DNA of 64,000 nucleotides from Amphibacillus cookii (GTDB lineage: Bacteria > Bacillota > Bacilli > Bacillales > Amphibacillaceae), in the NCBI RefSeq assembly GCF_016908375.1, contig NZ_JAFBDS010000011.1, positions 1 through 64,000 on the forward strand. Reading direction: 5' to 3'. Shown piece after piece: positions 18,003 to 26,759 of the stretch. Below the pieces are notes generated by a model. That model was not told where the DNA came from. It searched no databases and saw only the letters and a program-made list of their open reading frames with translations. Every line of letters begins with the position of its first letter. Position 1 is the stretch's first letter. The translations under genes were made by a program, and so were the position numbers.

Positions 18003-19655
18003 TTAATTTTTTGTCCACTCGTGCATATCATGAAGACTACCACCCCAAAACTCTTTTATCCCACCATTAAGGTTTTTACTTTGCACCTTATATTGAAAAT
18101 CGCCATATAATCCAACAGAGAAAGCCTGATCTCGCCAGTATTCCTGTAGCTCTGAATATATCTCTTGGCGCTCCTCCATATCTGTTGACGTACGTCCTTG
18201 CTCAAGCAACGCTTCTATTTTGTCATCATTTACTCGTGCTAAATTGGTCGTACCTGATTGAGACCAAAGATAAGTCTGGTCAGGATCTGATGTTAACGGA
18301 ATACCAATAAGCCCGATTTGATAGTTACCTTCTCTAACATTTGCCAAAGCTGTAACGAAATCAAACGTTACTTGAGTCACATTGAAGCCTGCCTCTTCTA
18401 GGTTTTGCTGAATTAAGCTAGCAGATTGCTCACGTGCTCTATTACCAGTTGGAACAGTTAATTCAATTTCTTGGCTTGAATCGAATCCTGACTCCTCTAA
18501 CAACTCGCGTGCTCGGTCAACATCATGTGGGATTGCCTCTACATCAGGATCAAAATAAACACTTGCTGATGTATACGTACTGTTCAGTATCTCAGCGTTC
18601 CCTCTAAATAATTGTTCGACGATCGCCTCTCGATCAATGGCATACATCATCGCCAAGCGAACATCTGCGTCAAATTCTTCATTGTTAATAAACATAAATT
18701 GCGTTGCAAATCCTGGGTAACTTTCAAAGTCTAAGTTATCATCGTTTGCTAATGTATCTACCTCTGTAACCGGCACAACCCCAATACCACCACCGGCTGC
18801 CATATCAACCCCGCCGGATTGAAGCTCGGTGACCAAATTCGTACCGTTTACGACTCTTAAGTAGACATTCTTTAATTGTGCTTCTCCCTTATAGTAAGTC
18901 GGATTAGCTTCTAATTGAACATATGAATCCGTTTCATATTCGACAAATTGATAAATGCTACCTGAGACACTAGGTGTCGTCGCAAATTCAGAATTTGCTA
19001 GTTCAGCCGGTTCATACTGCTCTGCGATATGCTTAGGTGCGATATAAACGTTAAAACCGATCATCTCTTTTATATAATTAGGATCAACCGGTGTTTTTGT
19101 CGTTAAAATAAGCGTCTGTTCATCAATAACCTCGACACCTGCCACACCATCAGCACCATCTTCCCACTTCCCAGTGCTTTGCAAACCTTCTAAACTGGAA
19201 ATATTAACACCCCAGGTCGTCTCAACATCAGGGTTAGCAATCAGCTCTAATGTGTAAGCAACATCGTCTGCTGTAATCGGCTCGCCATCTGACCATTCAG
19301 CACCTGAGCGTAAAGTAACGGTAAAGTTTTGATTATCTTCCGTTTCAAATGACTCTGCTAAGTTTCCTTCAAAGGTTAACGATTCCGGTTGTTCTAGCAA
19401 AGTTGGATAGAGCATGCGTAGAATCCACTGTGCCACTGTATCAGGCGCATTAAGTGGGTTAAAACCACCCGGTGCATTTGTTAAACCAACATACAAGGTG
19501 TCATCCTCATCACCATCTGGAGCGAATTCTTCTCCCTCACCATCATTGTCACCCGTTGCTTCGGTATCATCGCTTCCTCCACCACAAGCCACTAGAAAAA
19601 ATACCATTCCGAAAAGAATCATGATCAATAATGCTAGTTTTTTAAAACTTACCAT
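18003..19655 (-). CDS. peptide-binding lipoprotein of ABC transporter (SBP_bac_5)
   Basis: About 550 residues with signal peptide and lipobox FLVAC, a very acidic spacer, and the family-5 binding fold (segments LYVGLTNAPGGFNPL, GAEWSDGEPITADDV, WSDGEPIT signature region). Binds di- or oligopeptides or related amides outside the membrane. ATG 19655 is chosen over GTG 19667 because AAGGGTGG lies 7 nt upstream of it. Third in line after the two permeases of the same operon. Confidence 0.88.
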   Translation of the reverse strand: MVSFKKLALLIMILFGMVFFLVACGGGSDDTEATGDNDGEGEEFAPDGDEDDTLYVGLTNAPGGFNPLNAPDTVAQWILRMLYPTLLEQPESLTFEGNLAESFETEDNQNFTVTLRSGAEWSDGEPITADDVAYTLELIANPDVETTWGVNISSLEGLQSTGKWEDGADGVAGVEVIDEQTLILTTKTPVDPNYIKEMIGFNVYIAPKHIAEQYEPAELANSEFATTPSVSGSIYQFVEYETDSYVQLEANPTYYKGEAQLKNVYLRVVNGTNLVTELQSGGVDMAAGGGIGVVPVTEVDTLANDDNLDFESYPGFATQFMFINNEEFDADVRLAMMYAIDREAIVEQLFRGNAEILNSTYTSASVYFDPDVEAIPHDVDRARELLEESGFDSSQEIELTVPTGNRAREQSASLIQQNLEEAGFNVTQVTFDFVTALANVREGNYQIGLIGIPLTSDPDQTYLWSQSGTTNLARVNDDKIEALLEQGRTSTDMEERQEIYSELQEYWRDQAFSVGLYGDFQYKVQSKNLNGGIKEFWGGSLHDMHEWTKN

Positions 19656-19674
19656 AGAAAGTCCCACCCTTTTT

Positions 19675-20607
19675 TTATTTTACTTCGCCATCAATGGCAC
19701 GTCTTAACCCATCACCTAAAAAGTTGACAGAAAGAACAGATATTAAAACCATTAGCCCCGCTGGTAACCACCTCCAATACTGATTCGCTAAAACCGTTAA
19801 CGATTGGGCATTGGACATCATGTTACCCCAGCTTGCCGTTGGCGGCTGCACCCCTACACCAAGGAAGCTTAACGATGCCTCGGTAATAATCGACGTCGCA
19901 ATACCAAATGTCATATTAACTAAGATCAACGTAAGCACATTGGGGAAAATATGCTTAAAAGCAATCTGAAAGGTGTGATAGCCTGATGAGATAGCTGCTT
20001 GGACATAATCAGCTTTTTTAACCTTCATCACTTCGCCTCTTACGAGTCGACATAGCATAGGCCAACCCAAGATCCCAATGACAAAGGTAACCGTCCAAAT
20101 ACTTGGGCCTATTAAACTAACAATCACAAGGATGACCATAAAATATGGGAATGCCATAAACACTTCAGTTAATCGCATAATGGCACTATCCCAGAAGCCT
20201 CCTAGAAAACCACTAAGTAATCCTAAAGTTGTGCCGATCACCGCATAAATGGCTACTGATAAGACACCAACTGTTAGTGATACGCGTGCACCATAAATTA
20301 AACGACTAAGTACATCCCTTCCCACCTCATCTGTTCCCAAAAGAAATTCACTTGATGGTGCATCCTCAAAAAAACCAACCGTTTGATTCGGATTATAAGG
20401 AGCAAGGACGGGTGCAAATATAGCAATAAGCGTTAACAGGACAAACACGATGAGGCTTACAGTGGCAATTTTGTCCTTTAAAAAACGTTTGATAATCGTC
20501 TTTGTATAACTATCATCATTTTGACTGATTCCCTGTATTTGACTTAGTTGCTCCATTTCGATAATTTTTTTCTGCGAAACTGGATTAAACTTTAACTGCT
20601 CCTCCAT
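19675..20607 (-). CDS. peptide ABC transporter permease, DppC/OppC-like
   Basis: 310 residues; cytoplasmic N-terminal tail of about 45 residues, six membrane helices, and the ATPase-docking loop AAISSGYHTFQIAFKHIFPN-type region ending LPNVLTL. The segment LLGTDEVGRDVLSRLIYGAR is characteristic of DppC/OppC. Works with the DppB-like permease 12 bp upstream. Confidence 0.88.
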   Translation of the reverse strand: MEEQLKFNPVSQKKIIEMEQLSQIQGISQNDDSYTKTIIKRFLKDKIATVSLIVFVLLTLIAIFAPVLAPYNPNQTVGFFEDAPSSEFLLGTDEVGRDVLSRLIYGARVSLTVGVLSVAIYAVIGTTLGLLSGFLGGFWDSAIMRLTEVFMAFPYFMVILVIVSLIGPSIWTVTFVIGILGWPMLCRLVRGEVMKVKKADYVQAAISSGYHTFQIAFKHIFPNVLTLILVNMTFGIATSIITEASLSFLGVGVQPPTASWGNMMSNAQSLTVLANQYWRWLPAGLMVLISVLSVNFLGDGLRRAIDGEVK

Positions 20608-20618
20608 TCACACACCTC

Positions 20619-21566
20619 CTAATAACGAATTCTTGGGTCAACTGCTGCATAAAGTAAATCTGCGATTAAGTTAAAGAAGAGTACGGACACAGCAGCAATT
20701 AGATTAATTGCCATTAGCACCGGGTAGTCACGGGCATTGATAGCGGAAATCATCCATTGACCAATCCCCGGCCATTGAAATATTTGTTCAGTTACAATGG
20801 CTCCACCGAGCATTTTTGGAATGTCAGTGCTAATAACAGTAATAATCGGCACCCAAGCATTACGAACACCATGCCCCCAAAGAATGAGCTTTTCTTTTAA
20901 GCCTTTCGCCGTAGCCGTTCGCATATAATTCTCTGAAAAAATATCGATCATGCTTGCCCTGACATAACGGATCATATTGGAACAATAAAAGGCTGCGAGT
21001 ACTATTGTCGGCAAAACTAAGTGTTGAATTCTGTCCAGCCAGCCGCCATTACCACCTAACGTTTCCATTCCTCCTGTCGGTAAAATACCTAGTTGTAGCC
21101 CAAAGATATAGATTAAGGCTAAGCCGAAGAAAAAGTTTGGAATTGAAATGCCTAAAAAAGAAACACCTGTGATCATATTATCGACAAAGCCATTTTGCTT
21201 TCTCGCACTGATAATCCCGAGTGGTATCGCAATTAAATACGAGACTACCAATGTTGAGAACATCAAGGTAACCGTCGCCCAAATCTTAGACGGTAATACA
21301 TCAACGACAGGCATACGCGACGCAAATGAAAAGCCTAAATTGCCTTGAATAAGATTTAGTAACCATTTAAAGTATTGAACAGGAAAAGGCTGATCGAGAC
21401 CTAAACTTGCTCTCATCTGCGCAATTTGTTGCTCAGTAGCATTTTCGGAAATGTATAAATCCGTTGGATCACCTGGTGCTAAATTAACAATAATAAAACA
21501 GAATACTGTTACCATGAGTAGCACGGGAATGGTAATCAGAATACGCTTAACGATATACTTCCCCAT
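20619..21566 (-). CDS. peptide ABC transporter permease, DppB/OppB-like
   Basis: 315 residues with an N-terminal helix, the N-terminal signature GDPTDLYISENATEQQI-type region, five further membrane helices and the docking loop RTATAKGLKEKLILWGHGVRNA. Forms the translocation pore with the DppC-like subunit. Third gene of the operon, after the two M20D amidohydrolases. Confidence 0.88.
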   Translation of the reverse strand: MGKYIVKRILITIPVLLMVTVFCFIIVNLAPGDPTDLYISENATEQQIAQMRASLGLDQPFPVQYFKWLLNLIQGNLGFSFASRMPVVDVLPSKIWATVTLMFSTLVVSYLIAIPLGIISARKQNGFVDNMITGVSFLGISIPNFFFGLALIYIFGLQLGILPTGGMETLGGNGGWLDRIQHLVLPTIVLAAFYCSNMIRYVRASMIDIFSENYMRTATAKGLKEKLILWGHGVRNAWVPIITVISTDIPKMLGGAIVTEQIFQWPGIGQWMISAINARDYPVLMAINLIAAVSVLFFNLIADLLYAAVDPRIRY

Positions 21567-21605
21567 TGAAAACCCTCCATTTCTTTATTCCTCTGACTTG
21601 TTCCT

Positions 21606-22790
21606 CTACAACAAATACTGTGCAACAAGAGCTAAAAATGCTTGTCCTGACTGATGTAGGCTCTGCTCGTCTATTTTAAATTTAGGGTGGTGGTGCGGAT
21701 AATTGGCTTGTATATCATTGTTCTCGCCTCCAACATAGAAGAATGCGCCTGGCTTTTCTTCTAAAAAATATGAGAAATCCTCACCACCCATCATAGTAGG
21801 TAACTTAATCACATTTTCTTCACCAAATTGACCGGTCATCGTTTTTAAAAGTAACTCCACCTCTGCAGGCGTATTCTTGACAGACGGATAGCCATCAATA
21901 TAGCTGACCGTTGCTGTTCCACCCTGAATCTCAGCTATGTGCGGCGCTAACCGGATTAAGCTGGCTTTCATAAATGCCCGCACCTGCGCATCTAAGGTTC
22001 GAATCGTACCTCGAATCATTGCCGTATCAGCAATAATGTTATATGCTGTTCCACCTGCTTCAACCCCAGAAAAAGTTAATACCACTGGATCTACTGGATC
22101 TACTTTTCGACTGACTAGCGTTTGTAAGTCGGTCATAATTTGACTCGCAATCATAATCGAGTCAACGGTTTGATGCGGTCGAGCGGCATGCCCGCCCTTT
22201 CCTTGAATCTTGATTTCAAAAGAGTCTGCAGCTGCCGTTGCATATGATTGTGCATAGCCGATTTTTCCTTTTGGAAGGTTTGAAGCGACATGAATACCGA
22301 ATACGTAATCAACCCCTTCAAGCGCCCCAGCTTCCACCATGCTTTGTGCCCCACCAGGCAATACTTCCTCAGCGTGCTGGTGAATGAGCACGACATTTCC
22401 TTTGAGCGATTTACGATGATGGTGCAACACCTTTGCAACACTTAATAAAGCGGCGGTATGCACATCATGTCCACAGGCATGCATAACTCCGACATTTTTC
22501 GACACAAAGGCGACATCAGTCTCCTCAGTAATGGCCAACGCATCAAAGTCAGCGCGTAATGCAAGGGTTGGACCAGGTTGCCCACCCGTTATAGTGGCGA
22601 CCATGCCATAGCCATTTCCGACGTTCGTGGAAATATCAGTGATGCCATACCCTTGTAAGGTTTTCAAGATGAAGGCTGCTGTCTCTTTTTCTTGAAAGGA
22701 TAATTCGGGGTGGGCGTGTAAATAACGACGATTTTCTGTTGTTTCGGCTTGGTTAGCTTCTAAGTCAATTAACCATTGGGTTAGGCTCAT
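21606..22790 (-). CDS. M20D amidohydrolase (N-acyl-amino-acid/amide hydrolase type)
   Basis: 394 residues. Metal-site motifs HACGHDVHT (about 100-108) and HAEEVLPGG, lid-domain segment GKGGHAARPHQ and the late GGEDFSYFLE place it in the M20D/HipO-IAA-amidohydrolase group, which removes acyl groups or ammonia-bearing amides from amino acids. Cytoplasmic. ATG 22790 overlaps the stop of the preceding paralogue (ATGA), so they are translationally coupled and may form a two-specificity pair. Confidence 0.88.
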   Translation of the reverse strand: MSLTQWLIDLEANQAETTENRRYLHAHPELSFQEKETAAFILKTLQGYGITDISTNVGNGYGMVATITGGQPGPTLALRADFDALAITEETDVAFVSKNVGVMHACGHDVHTAALLSVAKVLHHHRKSLKGNVVLIHQHAEEVLPGGAQSMVEAGALEGVDYVFGIHVASNLPKGKIGYAQSYATAAADSFEIKIQGKGGHAARPHQTVDSIMIASQIMTDLQTLVSRKVDPVDPVVLTFSGVEAGGTAYNIIADTAMIRGTIRTLDAQVRAFMKASLIRLAPHIAEIQGGTATVSYIDGYPSVKNTPAEVELLLKTMTGQFGEENVIKLPTMMGGEDFSYFLEEKPGAFFYVGGENNDIQANYPHHHPKFKIDEQSLHQSGQAFLALVAQYLL

Positions 22791-23992
22791 ACGGGTTCAC
22801 CTACTTTTTTTGTTAAATAGTGATTAATTAATAAAGCAAATGCCTTTGCACCTGTAAGCATGCTACGCTCGTCCAAGGTGAATTTACCGTGATGGTGTGG
22901 AAAAAGATCCCTTTGCTCTACAGAACCACCTGAAACAAAAAAGAATGAGCCTGGCTTTTTCTTTAAGTAATAGGCAAAATCCTCGCCTCCCATAATAACC
23001 GGCATATCACCAACCATGTCTTCCCCAAATTTCTCTTTAAAGAGCTGTTCGACTAGCGTTGTCTCGTCTGGATAGTTATACACTGATGGGTAGCCACGCT
23101 CATACTTTACTTTTCCTGTAGCTTGATGTGCCTTACAAACATTCTCAGTCATATCTGTAATCCCTTGCTCAATCATATCTTGCACCTCTGGATCTAAAGT
23201 TCTAACCGTCCCACTAATGATGGCTTGATCTGAAATCACATTGTGTGCACCTTCCCCAGCTTTGAACGTTGCAATGGTAAGAACAGCAGGATCAATTGGA
23301 TCTTTTCTCCTTGATACAAGCGTTTGAAGTTGCTGAATAAGATACGCACCAATTACTGCTGGATCAATACTTGTGTGCGGTGATGCCCCATGACCACCTT
23401 TACCTTGGATCTCGATGGTAAAGGCATCAGTTGCTGCCATCGCATAACCTTTATGAATATATATTTTACCGTTGTACGGATCATCCCCTTGAACGTGCCA
23501 GCCGTATACTGCGTCAAGATCATCAAGCAACCCCGATTCGACAATGCCTTTTGCCCCACCGGGGGGGACTTCCTCTGCGTGTTGAAAGATAAAAACCAGT
23601 TTTCCCACTAGTTCTTCACGAAGTGGTAGCACAGCACGTGCTATGCTCAGCAAACCAGCCGTATGTGCATCATGTCCACAAGCATGCATGACGCCTGCTT
23701 GTGTGGATTGAAAAGAAAGTTCTGTCTCCTCTTGTACAGCTAATCCATCAAAGTCTGCCCTAAAGCCGATGACTGGGCCCGGCTTTCCGGAATCTAGAGT
23801 AGCGAGAATGCCACCACCACCAATCTCTTCTGCTATCGCAGTATAGCCATAGCTTACTAGCTTGTCCTTTATAAACCGCTTTGTATTGATTTCCTGAAAA
23901 GATAGTTCAGGATGTTGGTGAAGATAACGACGATTTGTAACGGTTTCCTCAAATTGTACTTCTAACGCTTCTGCTATTTTTTCATAAAGCAT
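22787..23992 (-). CDS. M20D amidohydrolase, first gene of the nine-gene operon
   Basis: 401 residues, clearly homologous to the following gene: HACGHDAHT, QHAEEVPPGG, GKGGHGASPH, GGEDFAYYL. Same M20D fold with a dinuclear metal centre. Lies about 105 nt downstream of a near-consensus sigma-A promoter. The pair with a peptide importer suggests uptake and deacylation or deamidation of N-substituted amino acids or short peptides. Confidence 0.88.
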   Translation of the reverse strand: MLYEKIAEALEVQFEETVTNRRYLHQHPELSFQEINTKRFIKDKLVSYGYTAIAEEIGGGGILATLDSGKPGPVIGFRADFDGLAVQEETELSFQSTQAGVMHACGHDAHTAGLLSIARAVLPLREELVGKLVFIFQHAEEVPPGGAKGIVESGLLDDLDAVYGWHVQGDDPYNGKIYIHKGYAMAATDAFTIEIQGKGGHGASPHTSIDPAVIGAYLIQQLQTLVSRRKDPIDPAVLTIATFKAGEGAHNVISDQAIISGTVRTLDPEVQDMIEQGITDMTENVCKAHQATGKVKYERGYPSVYNYPDETTLVEQLFKEKFGEDMVGDMPVIMGGEDFAYYLKKKPGSFFFVSGGSVEQRDLFPHHHGKFTLDERSMLTGAKAFALLINHYLTKKVGEPV

Positions 23993-24103
23993 CTGCTCTC
24001 CTCACTTCCCTTTTGCGCCCTCGAGTAAATTTGGTTGTATCGCACGCTCAACTGACGGCTTAAATGTATTTGATGGTGCAAATTAAAAAAGCTAATGATA
24101 AGT

Positions 24104-24133
24104 ATTATAGAAAACAATTCTTCAAAACGTCAA
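24104..24133 (-). promoter_or_regulatory. sigma-A promoter of the nine-gene peptide/amide operon
   Basis: On the minus strand, -35 TTGACG (24133-24128), 18-bp spacer, -10 TATAAT (24109-24104). It faces the first M20D gene with a leader of about 105 nt. The best promoter of the region by consensus. Confidence 0.75.
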
Positions 24134-24212
24134 CAACTTTTCTGAAAATTTAAAATTTTTAAAAAATATTACTTATTGATTAATATGCATTAAAATGCGT
24201 TGTATGCACCCT

Positions 24213-24227
24213 TTAAAACGTTTGCAA
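24213..24227 (+). promoter_or_regulatory. cre-like CcpA site upstream of the AbgB-like gene
   Basis: Reverse complement TTGCAAACGTTTTAA matches the cre consensus WTGNAANCGNWNNCW at 14 of 15 positions. About 120 bp upstream of the TTG start, so it could lie in the leader. Suggests carbon-catabolite control; needs a genome-wide comparison to judge chance. Confidence 0.4.
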
Positions 24228-24349
24228 AAAAACTTTATAAAAATTGTTTACGGTTCGAATATCTGACAAAGAAGTTGACTGGACCAGTGAATAAAAATAA
24301 TATGAAGAACAGAATCACCTTTCTTCAACACGATAGGAGGACATGGAAT

Positions 24350-25780
24350 TTGGACAAATCAACCATCGTAGCGTTATTAGAAGCAAAAAAACAAAAGTTC
24401 ATTGAGGCCTCAGACCATATATGGGAGACACCAGAACTACGCTTTGCGACCGATAAATCCGTTGAACAGCATTATAACGTTTTAGCCTCTGAGGGTTTTC
24501 ACATTGAAAAAGGCGTTGCCAATATGAAAAACGCCTACGTTGCAAGCTACGGTTCTGGAAAACCAGTAATCGGCATTCTCGGTGAGTATGATGCCTTATC
24601 CAATCTTAGTCAGGTCGCCGACTTTGCAGAAGAAAAAGCTGTAGAGGTTGGCGGAAACGGACATGCCTGTGGTCATAACTTACTTGGAATGGGGGCTGTA
24701 GCCGGAGCTGTCGGTGTAAAGGAATACCTTGAAGCAACTGGACAATCCGGTACGATTAAGCTTTATGGTTGCCCTGCGGAAGAAGGGGGTTGCGGGAAAT
24801 CTTATATGGCAAGAGCAGGTTTATTTGATGATTTGGACACGGCCTTAAGCTGGCATCCGCTGGACAAAACGGCTGCATGGGGTTCTAGTAGCCTAGCTGT
24901 CTATCATGTTGACTATCAATTTAAGGGCACCGCAGCGCATGCCGCCGGAGCGCCTGAACACGGTCGTAGTGCATTAGACGCCGCAGAGCTCATGAATATT
25001 GGCGTCCAATATTTACGTGAACACATCATTGATGAAGCAAGAATCCATTATGCATACAAGGACACTGGCGGAGGCTCTCCTAACGTGGTCCAAGCAAGTA
25101 GCGCATTGTTTTACTACATTCGCGCACCGAAAATTGAGCAGGCAAAGGAGATCTTTGATCGTGTTAACCGTATTGCAGAAGGTGCTGCCTTAATGACCGA
25201 TACAACTTATAGCATTCATATTGATTCCGCTTGCTATAACTATATCCCTAATAAAACGGTTACGACCAATTTACAAGAGAATTTAAGTTTATTAACACCA
25301 TTATCATTCACAGATGAAGAGTATGCCTATGAACAGCAATATTTCGATACCGTACCTGCTCAGGTAAAAGAGGGACTTGCTGAAGGACTTCGGACAGCTT
25401 TTCCAGATCTTGATAACGATCAAATCGCTAACTTAGCTAATGAACCTATCAGTTCTCCCTTATATCCATTAACTTTTTCAGGAAAAGCAATTGGCTCTAC
25501 TGATGTCGGCGATGTGAGTTGGATTGTACCAACCGGGCAAGTATTTGTTGCCTGCGAGCCACACGGAACGCCTCCTCATAGCTGGCAATGGGTAGCTAAC
25601 GGAAAATCTTCAGTGGCCCATAAAGGTTTTATGACTGCTGGAAAAGCAATGGCTCTCAGTGCAATTGACTTAATCAACAGCCCAGAGCTTATTGAACAAG
25701 CAAAGCAAGAGCATGAGGACTATTTACAAGGCAGAAGCTATGTTTGTGCCATTCCAGATGATGTTGTACCAGAAGAATAG
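24350..25780 (+). CDS. abgB: M20 amidohydrolase, AbgB-like (p-aminobenzoyl-glutamate hydrolase subunit B type)
   Basis: 476 residues from TTG 24350, chosen because AGGAGG (24335-24340) is 9 nt upstream; the open frame runs on 5' without RBS. Motifs GHACGHNLLG and PAEEGGCGKSYM, lid residues AHAAGAPEHGRSALDA and the distinctive late GSTDVGDVSWIVP identify the AbgB/indole-3-acetyl-aspartate-like branch, which cleaves aminoacylated aryl amides. AbgA is missing, as in many Bacillales. Divergent from the M20D operon, sharing its intergenic control region; extends the theme of amide scavenging. Confidence 0.85.
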   Translation: MDKSTIVALLEAKKQKFIEASDHIWETPELRFATDKSVEQHYNVLASEGFHIEKGVANMKNAYVASYGSGKPVIGILGEYDALSNLSQVADFAEEKAVEVGGNGHACGHNLLGMGAVAGAVGVKEYLEATGQSGTIKLYGCPAEEGGCGKSYMARAGLFDDLDTALSWHPLDKTAAWGSSSLAVYHVDYQFKGTAAHAAGAPEHGRSALDAAELMNIGVQYLREHIIDEARIHYAYKDTGGGSPNVVQASSALFYYIRAPKIEQAKEIFDRVNRIAEGAALMTDTTYSIHIDSACYNYIPNKTVTTNLQENLSLLTPLSFTDEEYAYEQQYFDTVPAQVKEGLAEGLRTAFPDLDNDQIANLANEPISSPLYPLTFSGKAIGSTDVGDVSWIVPTGQVFVACEPHGTPPHSWQWVANGKSSVAHKGFMTAGKAMALSAIDLINSPELIEQAKQEHEDYLQGRSYVCAIPDDVVPEE

Positions 25781-25794
25781 CTGTTACATACAAA

Positions 25795-25830
25795 AGAAGA
25801 AACGCTCTTTTTATGGAGAGCGTCTCTTCT
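25795..25830 (+). terminator. terminator of the AbgB-like gene
   Basis: Arms AGAAGAAACGCTCT (25795-25808) and AGAGCGTCTCTTCT (25817-25830), short loop, then TATTACTTATTT; 15 bp after the stop codon. Confidence 0.75.
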
Positions 25831-26042
25831 TATTACTTATTTATTCAGAATAGATCTCAATGTCAGTCTTTAAACCTAAATTGTTAGCATTTTTATAAGT
25901 CATTTTATTGCACGCGATTTTTTAAACCTCTTTGGCCTTATGTATTACTTCCTATTTATATGGATTTACTTTTTTTACAGCAAGCTTATTATTTGGATTG
26001 TTCTATTATAATAAGAAAATCCCGCCCTGTTACAAAAAGCAT
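25831..26042. other. intergenic, no gene seen
   Basis: AT-rich spacer between two convergent terminators. No open frame, RNA signature or repeat recognised. Confidence 0.4.
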
Positions 26043-26074
26043 AGCTCCTCGAAAATTATTCTTTTCGAAGAGCT
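26043..26074 (-). terminator. terminator of the HyuA operon
   Basis: Arms AGCTCCTCGAAAA (26043-26055) and TTTTCGAAGAGCT (26062-26074), loop 6 nt; on the minus strand followed by a TTTTT tract a few bases later. Ends the permease-HyuA-HExxH operon. Confidence 0.7.
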
Positions 26075-26093
26075 TCTTTTTATAACTTAACCT

Positions 26094-26759
26094 TCATTGA
26101 ATAAGTTGTTGATACATTTCTCCAGCCCGTAACGGATTATAGGCATAAATTAATAGAAAATCCAAGACAAACGGAGAAAAATCCAGTCCATTCATCTGTT
26201 TTGAAAAGCTCATCGCTGCAATCTCACTAGTTGCTCTAATCTGGCTACGATGCTTGTAGAAAAGAAAACGCCATAGTGTTACCTGCTTCGCTTGCGTGTA
26301 AATGTCTTTCTCATTGCTTTCAATATGATGAAAAAGCTCGTGCGCTAAAATAATATCAGGTAAATGTGTTGTTGAAAATAGTGAGTAGGCATTAAGCAGT
26401 TGCCTTACCTTCGCAATAGGTTCAGTCATTAGCGTTATCGTCCTCGGTGGTGTGTATATTGCATAGGCAATTCGGTTAGTCATTTGTCCAGAAGCATCGG
26501 ATTCTACCTTTAAGTGATAACGATCTGCTAGCTCGGTAACTGTATGATCACCATGCGTTTTCTTTACATGCTCAGCCCAATTATAGCCACAGATGATTGC
26601 CTCATTAATAATGTGCTGCTTCTCCACCTTTGTGAGCTTACTTTTCCACACAACATCCTGTTCAAAAGCGTAGAGCCCCCACTTCAGATCGGACATCGAC
26701 CTTAAATCCTCAAGCATTTGGCTAAAAGACTGTTTAGGTTTGTTTAATATTTGCGGCAA
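26094..26759 (-). CDS. HExxH zincin-like protein coupled to HyuA
   Basis: 221 residues. The motif AHELFHHIE (HExxH with glutamate) near residue 140 and a downstream TSEIAAMSF, resembling the third-ligand helix of M78/ImmA-like peptidases, point to a zinc metallopeptidase fold. No signal peptide or membrane segment. It overlaps the 3' end of the hyuA gene by 26 bp in another frame, so translation is coupled. Such a protein is not a usual partner of HyuA (the usual partner HyuB is absent); function unknown. Confidence 0.65.
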   Translation of the reverse strand: MPQILNKPKQSFSQMLEDLRSMSDLKWGLYAFEQDVVWKSKLTKVEKQHIINEAIICGYNWAEHVKKTHGDHTVTELADRYHLKVESDASGQMTNRIAYAIYTPPRTITLMTEPIAKVRQLLNAYSLFSTTHLPDIILAHELFHHIESNEKDIYTQAKQVTLWRFLFYKHRSQIRATSEIAAMSFSKQMNGLDFSPFVLDFLLIYAYNPLRAGEMYQQLIQ

